From Spongiactinospora rosea (GTDB lineage Bacteria; Actinomycetota; Actinomycetes; Streptosporangiales; Streptosporangiaceae): a DNA stretch of 64,000 bases. Below are positions 1 through 8,140 of this stretch, piece by piece. Every line of letters starts with the position of its first letter. Position 1 is the first letter of the stretch. The stretch is taken from contig NZ_QMEY01000015.1 in assembly GCF_003315795.1 (NCBI RefSeq), forward strand, positions 1 to 64,000, read 5' to 3'. The translations under genes and the position numbers were made by a program. The notes beneath the pieces were generated by a model that saw nothing but the letters and a program-made list of their open reading frames with translations, did no database searches and had not been told where the DNA came from.

Positions 1-211
1 GACTCTGCGCGCAGGTCAGGAATGATCTTTCAAGGCCGACTCGTGGCCGGGGCGCACTGAGAGAGCATGGCACGCACCGGGTTCGCCCCTGCGCACGCCG
101 GTGACACTTCGAGCGATTGGCCCTTTTTCGGCTATCGCGACTGAACGCATCTGGATGGCAGCGCCGCCGGCGTGCCCCGGGGCCGGGAAGGCCGACATGA
201 TGGGAGCCGTG

Positions 212-251
212 GCGGCGACTCCACAAATCATGCGGCGACTCCACAGGTCAT
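212..251. repeat. 20-bp tandem direct repeat upstream of the ArsR gene
   Basis: Two adjacent 20-bp units, 212-231 and 232-251, share GCGGCGACTCCACA and TCAT and differ at only two positions. They end just upstream of the candidate ArsR promoter. They could be tandem binding sites or a local duplication; the sequence does not decide. Confidence 0.7.
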
Positions 252-275
252 ATCGCCATCTGGTAATATGATGGA
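248..275 (+). promoter_or_regulatory. Leaderless promoter and small inverted repeat of the ArsR gene
   Basis: TCATAT (248-253) and ATATGA (266-271) form an inverted repeat around a TAATAT -10-like hexamer (264-269). The hexamer lies only 6 bases before the ATG at 276 and there is no Shine-Dalgarno sequence, so the transcript is probably leaderless. The palindrome is a plausible autoregulatory ArsR site. Confidence 0.45.
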
Positions 276-578
276 ATGAGCACCTTCGCTGCCCTGGCTG
301 AGCCGCATCGCAGGCAGATTCTCGACCTGCTGCGTGATGGCGAGCGGTCCGCCGGAGACCTGGTGGAGCGACTTGACCTCAGCCAGCCCGGCGTGTCCAA
401 GCATCTCAAGGTGTTACGCGAGGCCGGGCTCGTCGCGGTGCGCGTGGATGGCAAGCGGCGTCTGTACACGCTGCGGCCAGGCCCCCTCACGGATGTTGAC
501 CAGTGGCTGGAGCCCTACCGCGTTTATTGGTCGAGGACCCTCGACACGCTCGAACGCCACCTGAAAGAGAATCCATGA
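276..578 (+). CDS. ArsR/SmtB-family HTH regulator
   Basis: A 100-residue winged-helix repressor-type protein. It opens with the usual MSTFAALAEPHRRQILDLL helix and has a recognition helix around SQPGVSKHLKVL (residues 36-47), followed by a wing with the basic stretch DGKRRLY. No cysteine metal-binding motif is visible, so it is of the non-metal ArsR type often paired with SRPBCC/AHSA1 proteins. Its stop overlaps the start of the next gene by four bases (ATGA), which indicates co-transcription and translational coupling. The start is chosen because an AT-rich -10-like box sits immediately upstream. Ligand unknown. Confidence 0.9.
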   Translation: MSTFAALAEPHRRQILDLLRDGERSAGDLVERLDLSQPGVSKHLKVLREAGLVAVRVDGKRRLYTLRPGPLTDVDQWLEPYRVYWSRTLDTLERHLKENP

Positions 579-1093
579 CCGACGGGACCCTGGAAACGAT
601 CGACGGCCGCCCGGCGCTGCGCTTCGAACGCACGCTCCCCCACTCGGTCGAACGCGTGTGGCGGGCGGTCAGCACACCGGCAGAGCTGGAGCGCTGGTTT
701 CCCGCGACCGTCGACTGGACACCGGCCGAAGGTGAGACCCTCCAGGCCTACGGCGCGACCGGCGAGGTGACGGAGGTCGATGCGCCCCATCGCCTGGCCT
801 GGACCTTCGGCGGCGAGCACTACAGGTTCGAGCTCTCAGCTCAGCAAGGCGGCTGCCGGTTGATCTTCACCCACATCTTCGGCGTCCGCGCGATCGCAGC
901 GCAGGTGGCAACCGGCTGGCACACCTATCTTTCACGGCTCGAGTCTCACCTCGCCGGCCGGCACCTGTCCGAACAGGAGGCGAACAAGCCGTGGAAGAAC
1001 ATTCACGAACGCTACGCCGAGCGCTTCGGGGTCGACCCGACGCCAGGTCGGCGCTTCGCGGAGACGCTGGGCGGAGACAACGACGACGCCTGA
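575..1093 (+). CDS. SRPBCC (AHSA1-like) family protein
   Basis: A 172-residue START/Bet v 1-like fold protein. The family hallmark is visible: FERTLPHSVERVWRAVSTPAELERWFP at residues ~16-42, followed by beta strands with WTPAEGE and LAWTFGGEHY. Such proteins bind hydrophobic ligands or act as Hsp90-activator-like domains; the ligand here is unknown. The ATG overlaps the ArsR stop codon, so the two proteins should be co-regulated, with the ArsR partner probably controlling both. The C-terminal HERYAERFGV region is typical of actinobacterial members. A longer in-frame start at 503 lies inside the ArsR gene and is rejected. Confidence 0.88.
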   Translation: MTDGTLETIDGRPALRFERTLPHSVERVWRAVSTPAELERWFPATVDWTPAEGETLQAYGATGEVTEVDAPHRLAWTFGGEHYRFELSAQQGGCRLIFTHIFGVRAIAAQVATGWHTYLSRLESHLAGRHLSEQEANKPWKNIHERYAERFGVDPTPGRRFAETLGGDNDDA

Positions 1094-1350
1094 GGCCATG
1101 GCACCGCCGCGTTACTGGCCGTGTCCACATGGTCCACCGAGTCACGAGGCGACGGTCGACGCGGCGCTGATCATCCGGCCGTTGAACCTCGACGCGCGGG
1201 CCCAGCCCGAGGTCGCGCCGTTTTGATCATGTCCAGCTCGAACCTTGCCCGACAGGTTGACCTGTCCCGCCATGAATTTCACCGCTGGGCCGGGCACACG
1301 GAAACGCCCCAGAGCTCTGATCGAACTCCGGGCCGCCAGGGGTTCTTCGA

Positions 1351-1448
1351 TAACCTCCGTTATCTGGCAAGACAGCGCTCACAGGCCGGGCACGACCTGG
1401 GCGGCCGGTCTCCGGCGCGGACGCTTCGTTTCCCGGTTATCTGGCAAC
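1351..1448 (+). repeat. Copy A of a ~100-bp repeat with paired TTATCTGGCAA motifs
   Basis: TTATCTGGCAA occurs at 1360-1370 and again at 1437-1447, exactly 77 bp apart. The unit recurs on the opposite strand at 41771-41858 with the same 77-bp spacing, and roughly three quarters of the intervening bases match by eye. Both copies abut remnants of tyrosine recombinases, so this may be an integrase promoter/operator or a recombination arm of a mobile element. Confidence 0.7.
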
Positions 1449-1486
1449 TTCGCCGATCGGGGCTACGAAGTCAGAGGGCAGGCGGC

Positions 1487-1600
1487 ATGGATCTGGTCAT
1501 CAGCGAGGAGCTCGGCCGCGCGCACCCGCTGGCGGCGCCCCTGGACAACTTCCTCACCGACCTGGCCAACGTCGGCGCCCCAGCGCCTGGCGCTCGTCCT
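1487..1600 (+). pseudogene. Tyrosine-recombinase N-terminal fragment
   Basis: From ATG 1487 about 33 codons read like the SAM-like N-terminal core-binding domain of actinobacterial integrases (MDLVISEELGRAHPLAAPL, then LTDLANVGAPA). The expected continuation into a catalytic domain is lost after about 1600 as the frame runs into unrelated sequence. It follows copy A of the 100-bp repeat directly. Identification rests on pattern memory only. Confidence 0.4.
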
Positions 1601-1649
1601 CATCCAGGGCTCCCTTGGGGACGAAGACCTCGATCAGCAGCATCGCTCT

Positions 1650-2190
1650 AACTCAACTCCTCGGAACGGCTTCCCGTACCGCTCCACCATGCCCCGGCCG
1701 GGTATGCGAGGCATCCTGCGGGGGGACGATCCATTCCTTACCGCACGGGAAGTAGGCCGAGGTGCAGGTGCGACACCCGACGTAGGGCCGGGCCCGCGCC
1801 GACCGCCCCCGCACGCCGCAGCCCACCAGCGCCCGGAGGACAGCGCACACACGTCGAGGAGGTTCTTGACCGGAGCGGAGCAGCCGCTCGGCGTCGGCGA
1901 TGCGATGCGCACGATGTAGGGGCAGCGCCTAGCCGCTACTGACAGTTTCGTGGCGGCGCAACTGACATCCGCAGACAATGGTCACCGACGCTGTCGTGAC
2001 ACCTGGCACACACGGCACCCGGCGCTGACTCTGTCGCCGCCCACGAAACGGCTTCGAGATCGTCAGTGAGGTGGCCCAGAGGACTCACTGCTTCCTCAAC
2101 ATCATCCGGCCATCCTCGCCACATCAGATGAGAAGCCGGCACCTGTCTCGCCAAATCTCCTGAGCAGTCGCCAGTACAGCCGCAAACCCA
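1650..2190. other. Gene-poor stretch, no convincing gene
   Basis: Open frames exist on both strands but none shows a recognisable domain, ribosome binding site or consistent codon use. A minus-strand frame near 1653-1850 carries a Cys-containing segment (GCRTCTSAYFPCG) that might be a relic, but nothing supports a name. Confidence 0.4.
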
Positions 2191-2192
2191 CA

Positions 2193-2238
2193 CAGGCCGT
2201 TGCCCTGCCCCGGGTCCTCGGGGCAGGGCAACGGCCTT
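2193..2238 (-). terminator. Strong hairpin downstream of the GbsR/MarR gene
   Basis: AGGCCGTTGCCCTGCCCC at 2194-2211 pairs perfectly with GGGGCAGGGCAACGGCCT at 2220-2237, giving at least 18 bp with a loop of 8 bases or fewer. There is no U-tract on either strand, as is common for actinobacterial terminators. It lies ~70 bp past the stop of the minus-strand regulator gene. Confidence 0.7.
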
Positions 2239-2307
2239 CATAACGCCCAACAATCCATCAACCCGCTGCCGAGCCAGCACGACAAGAGCGCGGCAGAAAC
2301 AGCGACA

Positions 2308-2802
2308 TCAACCGTGGCACGTCACAGCCTGTCCTGTTGGTGAACGCTGTTTGTCCTGCTCCCATTGGTCGAGGAGCTTGGGGAACTCGCGGCCCATGAA
2401 CGCGTACATGTCGCGCATCAGCTCCAGCCTGGCCCTGCCCCGGGGGTTGTCGCCGACCACGGCCAACCCCCGTTCGGCGAGCTGGGCGAATGTGGTGAAC
2501 TCGGCCATCTTGGCCCGGAACGCGCGTCCGAAGACGTCGTCGGCCAGCCGGTAGTGATCGCGGCGGCCCTTGGGCGGGCGGAATCGTTCGACGAGGCCGC
2601 CACGTTCAAGCTGCCCCAAGGCGACACTCATGCTGCTCTTGGCCACGTTCAGGCTTTCGCACAGGCCGGGTGCGTCGGCCGACTCGCCGGGGTCGACCAG
2701 CAGGGAGCCGATGACGCGGCCGGCCGTCCTGCTGAGGCCCAGCCGCTCGAAGTACAGTCCCGCGCTCTCCACGAACTCCTCGACGTCTGCCACGCCCAAC
2801 AT
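2308..2802 (-). CDS. GbsR/MarR-like HTH transcriptional regulator
   Basis: A 164-residue winged-helix regulator. An N-terminal helix region (VEEFVESAGLYFERLGLSRTAGRVIGSLL) precedes the helix-turn-helix (LCESLNVAKSSMSVALGQLERGGLVERF, residues ~48-75) and a basic wing (PPKGRRDHYRL). This arrangement is typical of GbsR-type MarR relatives that regulate membrane transporters. The gene is divergent from a small membrane protein, and a perfect GTTCGGA-N4-TCCGAAC palindrome lies 8 bp upstream of the start. The natural inference is that it represses itself and that membrane protein. Ligand unknown. Confidence 0.88.
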   Translation of the reverse strand: MLGVADVEEFVESAGLYFERLGLSRTAGRVIGSLLVDPGESADAPGLCESLNVAKSSMSVALGQLERGGLVERFRPPKGRRDHYRLADDVFGRAFRAKMAEFTTFAQLAERGLAVVGDNPRGRARLELMRDMYAFMGREFPKLLDQWEQDKQRSPTGQAVTCHG

Positions 2803-2810
2803 TCTATATT

Positions 2811-2828
2811 GTTCGGATCGTTCCGAAC
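2811..2828. promoter_or_regulatory. Operator candidate GTTCGGA-N4-TCCGAAC
   Basis: A perfect 7-bp inverted repeat with a 4-bp spacer in an AT-richer stretch between the divergent regulator (start 2802) and the + strand genes. The symmetry suits a dimeric winged-helix protein, so it is the likely binding site of the regulator. Confidence 0.6.
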
Positions 2829-2843
2829 GAGTAGAATTCGACT

Positions 2844-2927
2844 ATGTTCCCACTCGCTGACGCCGAGGTGATCCTTCACCAACCGGACGCCCCTGCCTGC
2901 GTCGAACTCCTCCCCAGGGTCCGGTGA
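2844..2927 (+). CDS. Possible 27-codon leader ORF
   Basis: An ATG frame of 27 codons (MFPLADAEVILHQPDAPACV, then seven more) ends in TGA overlapping the GTG of the membrane-protein gene (GTGA). The position suggests a translationally coupled upstream ORF. It has no recognisable domain and only a weak ribosome binding site, so it may simply be leader RNA. Confidence 0.25.
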   Translation: MFPLADAEVILHQPDAPACVELLPRVR

Positions 2928-3466
2928 ACGACATGCTGCAGGAATTCCTCGACTGGGCCTACGCCCGGCACACCAACACCCTGAGCTGGTACATCCGCCC
3001 GCTGTTCGTCCTCCCTCTGGCCTACTTCGCTTGGCGGCGAAGCTGGAAAGGCATCGCCCTGACGATCGTGGCGCTACTCACGAGCATGTTCTGGTTCCCG
3101 CCGCCGCAACAGGTCGACCCCCAGGTGCAGGCGTTCCTGGACATGGAGAAGGAGCTCATCCTCAACATCGGCGAACTGTCCCCCCTGTACCTGCTCAGCG
3201 TCCTGGCCGTCGTCGGCAGCCTGACCGCGCTGTGCCTGGCGTTCTGGCGCCGTTCCCTGGGATGGGGCCTGGTCATCATCAACCTCATCGCCGTGCTCAA
3301 AGTCGCCTGGAGCATCAGCGAAGGAGGTGACAGCGGCTGGGCAGTCCTCCTCCCCGCCGCGGTTGGACTCCTCCTGTGCGACCTGGCCATCATCTGGGCC
3401 GCCCGGCGCCTCCACCTGCCCATTTCCCTGCGCCGCCCCCGAACCGCCACAGGGCCCGGCTCGTAG
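2924..3466 (+). CDS. Small multi-pass membrane protein, function unknown
   Basis: A 180-residue protein with about four hydrophobic helices: IRPLFVLPLAYFAW and GIALTIVALLTSMFWF near the N-terminus, then LYLLSVLAVVGSLTALCLAF and GWAVLLPAAVGLLLCDLAII. A charged loop with QQVDPQVQAFLDMEKEL separates the pairs. No transporter signature is recognised. It starts with GTG and is divergent from the GbsR/MarR-like regulator, which suggests substrate- or stress-controlled expression. Its stop codon (TAG) coincides with a candidate end of the neighbouring Tn3 transposon. Confidence 0.7.
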   Translation: MNDMLQEFLDWAYARHTNTLSWYIRPLFVLPLAYFAWRRSWKGIALTIVALLTSMFWFPPPQQVDPQVQAFLDMEKELILNIGELSPLYLLSVLAVVGSLTALCLAFWRRSLGWGLVIINLIAVLKVAWSISEGGDSGWAVLLPAAVGLLLCDLAIIWAARRLHLPISLRRPRTATGPGS

Positions 3467-3649
3467 CGGAAAACGCCCGCACCGGTACCTCATGACGGTG
3501 ACTGCGTGGCTGGCGGTAACGGTCTTCGTGTGCGTGTACGCGCTCGTCGCCACCGAGAGGGCGCACGGTGCGAGGCGCTGGGCGGATCGGGGGACTAGCG
3601 CGAGCCACTGCGTCGGGAGCTTGACAGCGGCAGCAACCGTTTTGCGGGG

Positions 3650-3675
3650 TGTCGGGATTAGAAGATTTAACGACA
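3650..3675. promoter_or_regulatory. Candidate resolvase res subsite
   Basis: A 26-bp dyad runs from TGTCG (3650-3654) to CGACA (3671-3675) around an AT-rich centre, about 145 bp upstream of tnpR. This resembles a serine-resolvase binding subsite. It could also act in transposase or resolvase gene control. Confidence 0.5.
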
Positions 3676-3820
3676 CCCTCTGATTGGGCCCCGCAAGCCC
3701 TCTCGAAAACCGGACATCGAGCGACGAACCGTGACGTCGGATGGCCAGTTCCGCACACGAATTGACGACAGGATTTTCCGACAGGAAGATCGGGCTCCAA
3801 CCTTTCCCGAGGAGAGCCCG

Positions 3821-4480
3821 GTGCAGATCGTCTACTCCCGCGTCTCCACCGCGACCCAGTCCTTGCTGCGGCAGCGCCACATCCTCACCGAGGCCGGCCT
3901 TCTTGTGCGCACTGAAGGCGTCGCGGAGGGATTTCAACCTGCCGACGGCGTCCTGCTCTTCGAGGACCCCGCCACCACCTCCAAGATCCCCGCCCTCGAC
4001 CGGCCCGCGTTCGGGAAGATCGCCGCCAAGGCGCACCCCGGCGACACCCTGACGGTCTCGGAGCTGTTCCGGCTCTGCCGCGACCTGCTCGATATCCACG
4101 CCGTCCGCAACTGGTGCCAAGCCCGCGGCGTCGCCCTGCGCGTCCTGTCCGGACCGCTGTCGAACTTCCACGACCTGGCCGCCAACGACGCGACCACCGC
4201 CGTCATAATCAACGTGATCACCGCAGTCGGCCAGTTTCAGCGTGACATCCAGAACGAACTCACCGTCGAGGGGATCGCCGCCGCCGAGACCGAAGGACGC
4301 TACCGGGGCCGGCCGCCCGCGCTGGACGGTGACCGGCGCGAGGACGTGCGGGCGGCCTTTGGCGAGGGCACCTCGATCGCTGCCCTGGCACGGGCTCATG
4401 GGGTAAGCCGGGCGGCCGTGCGAACCGCACTGGCCGACCTGCTACCCGGCCAGGGCGTCCTGCCTCGGCCATCGGCGTGA
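3821..4480 (+). CDS. tnpR: Serine recombinase (Tn3 resolvase, TnpR)
   Basis: A 219-residue resolvase. The N-terminal catalytic motif YSRVST contains the nucleophilic serine around residue 7 and is followed by the usual QRHIL helix. The C-terminal end carries a Hin-type helix-turn-helix (IAALARAHGVSRAAVRTAL, residues ~187-205). GTG 3821 is preferred over the upstream ATG because GAGGAG precedes it and the conserved fold begins there. It converges on the transposase gene. Its role is to resolve transposition cointegrates at res, and a candidate subsite lies upstream. Confidence 0.9.
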   Translation: MQIVYSRVSTATQSLLRQRHILTEAGLLVRTEGVAEGFQPADGVLLFEDPATTSKIPALDRPAFGKIAAKAHPGDTLTVSELFRLCRDLLDIHAVRNWCQARGVALRVLSGPLSNFHDLAANDATTAVIINVITAVGQFQRDIQNELTVEGIAAAETEGRYRGRPPALDGDRREDVRAAFGEGTSIAALARAHGVSRAAVRTALADLLPGQGVLPRPSA

Positions 4481-4493
4481 TCGACGGGACGGG

Positions 4494-7418
4494 TCAGGCG
4501 ACCAGGTCGAGGTCGAGACGGCGGCCCATGTCGATGTCGATCGTGCCGTAGAGGTTGGCGTTGAACCAGAACAGCGGCGAGAGTCCTCGCTTGTCGGCGT
4601 CGGTCATCTTCTTTTGCCAGGCGGGGTCCTTGAGGACGGACTGAACCAGCAAGGTGTTGATGAAGACCAGCGCCGACTGGAGCAGGTGAAGGCTGAGCAT
4701 GGAGACCTCCTGATGTTCCTTGTCGCTGCCGGGGATGGTGCCGGCGCTGCCGTAGAACAGGTCTGTGTTGGCGGAGTTCCAGTTCTCCACGACCTGAAGG
4801 CCCTCGTGAATCTCGCGGCGCAACTCCTGCGAGGCGATGTACTCGGCGACGAACACGCTCTTGACCGCCTTGCCTAGTTCCTCGATGGCCTTGTAGGTGG
4901 GGTGCTTGGGGCCGCCGCGGGTGAAGCGTCTCAGCACCTGCTCGGCCTCGGCCGTGCCCAGCCGCAGGGCGGTGGCGTATTTCACCATCTGGTCGTACTG
5001 CTGAGCGATGATCTCCCAGTCGATCGGCTTGTCGGCCACCATGCCGGTCAGGCATGACGGGACCTGGTCATCAGCGTCGGCCTTCACCAGCTTCTGCCGG
5101 GCGATGTTCTTCATCCGCGGCAGCAGCTTGAACCCCAGCAAGTAGGAGAACGCGAACCCGACCAGCGACTGGCCATGACTATCTGTGTACTGGCGATCTA
5201 TGGTGGCGTCGGTGCAGTGCCGCAGCACGCCCTCCATCATCGCGGCGACCTCGGAGGCGTTGCAGGAGCGAAGCTGGGAGTAGACACATACCGATTTCCG
5301 GTCCACGTGCCAATAGATCATGACACCGGGGCCGCCGTACCGCGTGTGGTATTCGGTCATCAGGTTCGATGACCATGACCCGAACTTCTTAGAGTCCGAC
5401 GCGCACGCGGTCCCGTTGCCCCACCACAGCGGATCCCGCATCCTCAAGGTGGCGTTGACCAGCGTCGCGATCGCGGCGCGCAGGTTGTCGCGGTTGACGA
5501 ACAGGTGCCGGGTCGCCCGCAGGGCCGCCTCGGTCTCGCCGTGACGGCCGCCGTCGGCGACCCGCTTGATCCCCACGTTCGTGCCCAGCGCGTACAGCAC
5601 CAGCAGCAGGCGTTTGCGGATCACCTCCCGCGGGGTCGCCTCCCGGGTCGCGACCGTGGTGAACGCGTCGGTGAAGTCGGTGACGAAGTCCGACTCCTTC
5701 AGGAAGTCCAGCAAGTCGATGATCCCCCAGCGGGCGGCGACCACGGTGTGCAGCGCCCTCAGGTTCTCCGGGACCTTCAGCTTGCCCAGGTCGGGGATGT
5801 GCCAGCGCGGCTCACCGCGATGCGTCTTCACCTTCGCGCCGCCGGACTTGTTCCTGGTGACCGCCTGGCCGCAGGCCGCCATCGAGGCGCGCATCGCCTC
5901 CTTCAACGCGGTGATGAACACGCTGGCATCCAGCGGCTGGCGCAGGTTCTCGTAGTGGACGTCCCGGTTGTCCTCGAAGTCGGCCGGCAGGTCCTCCTCG
6001 GGGTTGCGCCAGCGGCGGGCGCCGGCGACGTAGATCTCGCGGCGGCGCAGCGCGTCCTTCAGCGACACGATCACGCACAACTCGTAGGAGGCCCGCTCGA
6101 TGACGCCGTTGTCGTCGACGACCGCCTCCAGCCAGCCGTCCGGCACCACCCCTTGGATGGGGACGTTCTCGCTGGCGTCGTAGTGGCGGGTGGTGTTGGG
6201 GATGTCGGCGTAGCGCTGCAGCAGGTCCACGGCGTCCATCACCGGCCGGTAGGCGGTGTTGTTGCACTTGAACTCGATCGCGGCCAGCAGCTTGGGCAGC
6301 ATCCGCCGGTAGTAGGAGGTGTAGGAGCTGGTCAGCACCGTCCGTACGCGGGCCTTGTAGGCCTTGGCGTCCGCCTTGGCCTCGGCCACCAGCGCCTGCA
6401 GCGTCGCCTCCCCGCCGGGCACCGCCGGGAACACCACCTGCCGGACCGTGCCCTCCGGAGCCCGCAGCGACGCCTCGGCGATCGAGAACAGCTTCTCGGT
6501 CTTGCGATGCACCTTTTTGGCCTCGGCCTCGATCGCCTTCTCGACCTTCCGCTCCGCCCGGGTGTTGATCTTCGACACCAGGCCGATGAACAGATCGACC
6601 AGCGCGTCGGTGATCTCCGTCGTCCGCGACCACGCCAACGCGGCCACCAACGTCAACCGAACCGGCGGCTGGTTGACCGCGAAGTCTGACGGATGCGAGG
6701 CCATCGCCCGCGCCCGCCACGAGGCCACCAGCCGGTCGGAGTACCCGCCAAACAGATCCGCTGACGGTCCCAGCGCCTTGGCCCGCCGCAGCTTGACGAT
6801 CTCCTCCAGTAGTGTCTCCAGTCCCAGCCGTCCGGGGGCGGACTTCAGCTCCAGCAGGAACAACCCGTCCTCCCCCGTGGCCAGCTCCCATAGCAACCGC
6901 GCCGAATCCGCCGACAGCCCATTCAGCGCATGCAGGCAGAACTCCCGCTCGAACCGAGCCCGGCCCGCGCCCACGATCCGGTCCACCCGCCCCGGCGGCT
7001 CGATCTTCAACGTACGGCAGCGGGACAGCAGCGCCGCACGCAATCCCTCGTCCGTGAACACCATCGGGCAGATCTTGTCTGCCAGCCACTCGGCCAGTAT
7101 GTCCTCGTCCGCCCGGGTCGACTCCCGGAACCCCAGTGCGTCCCGTACTTGGGCCCGGTGCCGCTCGATCGACCGGCCTGACCAGTCGTACTCCGCCAGC
7201 AACGTCGGCTCGACCTTCACTTGGCCGGCCACGTAGTCCACCGCGGCCTTGGGCAGCTCACCCACGTGCCGCGGGAACCGGCCCTCCTGCTCGAAGAACT
7301 TCAGCATCAGGCCGAACCCCAGACGAGTCGCCCCCGTCTTGTTCCCCACCAGCTCCCAGTCGCCGTCCAGCAGCGTCCACGCCGCGATCAGCTCTTCCGG
7401 CTCCCACTCTCGACGCAC
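4494..7418 (-). CDS. tnpA: Tn3-family transposase TnpA (DDE)
   Basis: A ~974-residue DDE transposase of the usual Tn3 length. The N-terminal REWEPEEL/LLDGDW block and GATRLGFGLMLKFFEQEG are characteristic. The catalytic acidic residues can be read at SDSKKFG, YTDSHGQS and the distal E of the IHEGLQVVENWNSAN block, near residues ~690, ~760 and ~890. GTG 7418 is preferred because the conserved start VRVRREWEPEE begins there; an in-frame start at 7490 would add 24 atypical residues. The frame is uninterrupted, so the enzyme may be functional. It acts on the transposon ends. Confidence 0.92.
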   Translation of the reverse strand: MRREWEPEELIAAWTLLDGDWELVGNKTGATRLGFGLMLKFFEQEGRFPRHVGELPKAAVDYVAGQVKVEPTLLAEYDWSGRSIERHRAQVRDALGFRESTRADEDILAEWLADKICPMVFTDEGLRAALLSRCRTLKIEPPGRVDRIVGAGRARFEREFCLHALNGLSADSARLLWELATGEDGLFLLELKSAPGRLGLETLLEEIVKLRRAKALGPSADLFGGYSDRLVASWRARAMASHPSDFAVNQPPVRLTLVAALAWSRTTEITDALVDLFIGLVSKINTRAERKVEKAIEAEAKKVHRKTEKLFSIAEASLRAPEGTVRQVVFPAVPGGEATLQALVAEAKADAKAYKARVRTVLTSSYTSYYRRMLPKLLAAIEFKCNNTAYRPVMDAVDLLQRYADIPNTTRHYDASENVPIQGVVPDGWLEAVVDDNGVIERASYELCVIVSLKDALRRREIYVAGARRWRNPEEDLPADFEDNRDVHYENLRQPLDASVFITALKEAMRASMAACGQAVTRNKSGGAKVKTHRGEPRWHIPDLGKLKVPENLRALHTVVAARWGIIDLLDFLKESDFVTDFTDAFTTVATREATPREVIRKRLLLVLYALGTNVGIKRVADGGRHGETEAALRATRHLFVNRDNLRAAIATLVNATLRMRDPLWWGNGTACASDSKKFGSWSSNLMTEYHTRYGGPGVMIYWHVDRKSVCVYSQLRSCNASEVAAMMEGVLRHCTDATIDRQYTDSHGQSLVGFAFSYLLGFKLLPRMKNIARQKLVKADADDQVPSCLTGMVADKPIDWEIIAQQYDQMVKYATALRLGTAEAEQVLRRFTRGGPKHPTYKAIEELGKAVKSVFVAEYIASQELRREIHEGLQVVENWNSANTDLFYGSAGTIPGSDKEHQEVSMLSLHLLQSALVFINTLLVQSVLKDPAWQKKMTDADKRGLSPLFWFNANLYGTIDIDMGRRLDLDLVA

Positions 7419-7652
7419 CCGAACCGCCCTCCACCCGACCGCCTCCGACACGAACACGATCAAGCAGAAACCCCGCCCGACCAGCCGCATTCACCGCTCC
7501 GAAACGATCACGAACCGCAATCGTGATCTCTCATTCCGCTACCTGGCGGCTGGGGACACGTTCGGGAGCGGAGGGCCGTCTACAGGGGGCGGCCATGGCG
7601 AACAGCCGAACGCGGCCGCCCGGGGCCGGCTACGCGATGGCGCAGCCCTGGA

Positions 7653-8111
7653 TCAGGGCGTGGCCGCCGACCACTGGACGAGGGGCGGGCGGACCGCCGC
7701 GCACAGCGGATGCCCCGCGCCGTCGGTCAGGCCCAGCCGCGCGACCAGCTGCCCGGAGCGCACCGCGGCCTCTAGCACCTCCGCGGGAACGGCGTCGAAC
7801 AACACCTTCGCCCGCCGGAACATCGAGAACACCCCGTCCTTGTCCACCGCGCCCCACGACAGGTACACGAACCGGCCGCCGGGCGGCCCCTGCACGTACG
7901 GGCCGCGAAGATCCCAGCCGCCCTCCCGGGCCGTGGCCGTGACCTCAAGCTCCCAGGCGGCCGCGGGCGCGTCACCGCGATGTGGCCCCAGCAGCTCACC
8001 CGGGCGCGCCCGCCGCTGCACCCCCACATGGACATTGCGATACCCGGGAAAACCCGGCGCCTCGGGGCAGTCGCGGCCGGGCAGGTCGGATGCCTCGATG
8101 CGGATCAGCAC
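7653..8111 (-). CDS. DUF5990-like protein
   Basis: About 152 residues beginning with GTG 8111 (LIRIEASDLPGRDCPEAPGF). The sequence is strand-rich, with WDLRGPYVQGPPGGRFVYLSW and an MFRRAKVLFDAVP segment, matching my memory of a small actinobacterial conserved family annotated DUF5990. Its biochemical role is unknown. It lies 29 bp downstream of proS on the same strand and could be co-transcribed with it. An upstream in-frame ATG at 8204 would overlap the proS gene end and is rejected. Confidence 0.65.
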   Translation of the reverse strand: MLIRIEASDLPGRDCPEAPGFPGYRNVHVGVQRRARPGELLGPHRGDAPAAAWELEVTATAREGGWDLRGPYVQGPPGGRFVYLSWGAVDKDGVFSMFRRAKVLFDAVPAEVLEAAVRSGQLVARLGLTDGAGHPLCAAVRPPLVQWSAATP

Positions 8112-8140
8112 TCCGTCATCCTCACAGCATGGAACCGGCG

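Larger units (their letters stand above)
3463..7542. mobile_element. Tn3-family transposon (ends uncertain)
   Basis: A resolvase gene (+) and a full-length Tn3 transposase gene (-) converge with 13 bp between their stops, and a res-like dyad lies upstream of the resolvase. The ends are not certain. The best pair found is GTAGCGGAA at 3463-3471 and its inverse TTCCGCTAC at 7534-7542. That 9-mer does not extend into a convincing 38-bp terminal repeat, and no clear 5-bp target duplication flanks it. A ~4.1 kb length fits a minimal two-gene Tn3 element. Confidence 0.6.

Noticed and set aside
5505..7089. Long frames on both strands overlapping tnpA
   Set aside because: The intact Tn3 transposase explains the region; the others have repetitive Arg/Gly/Ala composition.
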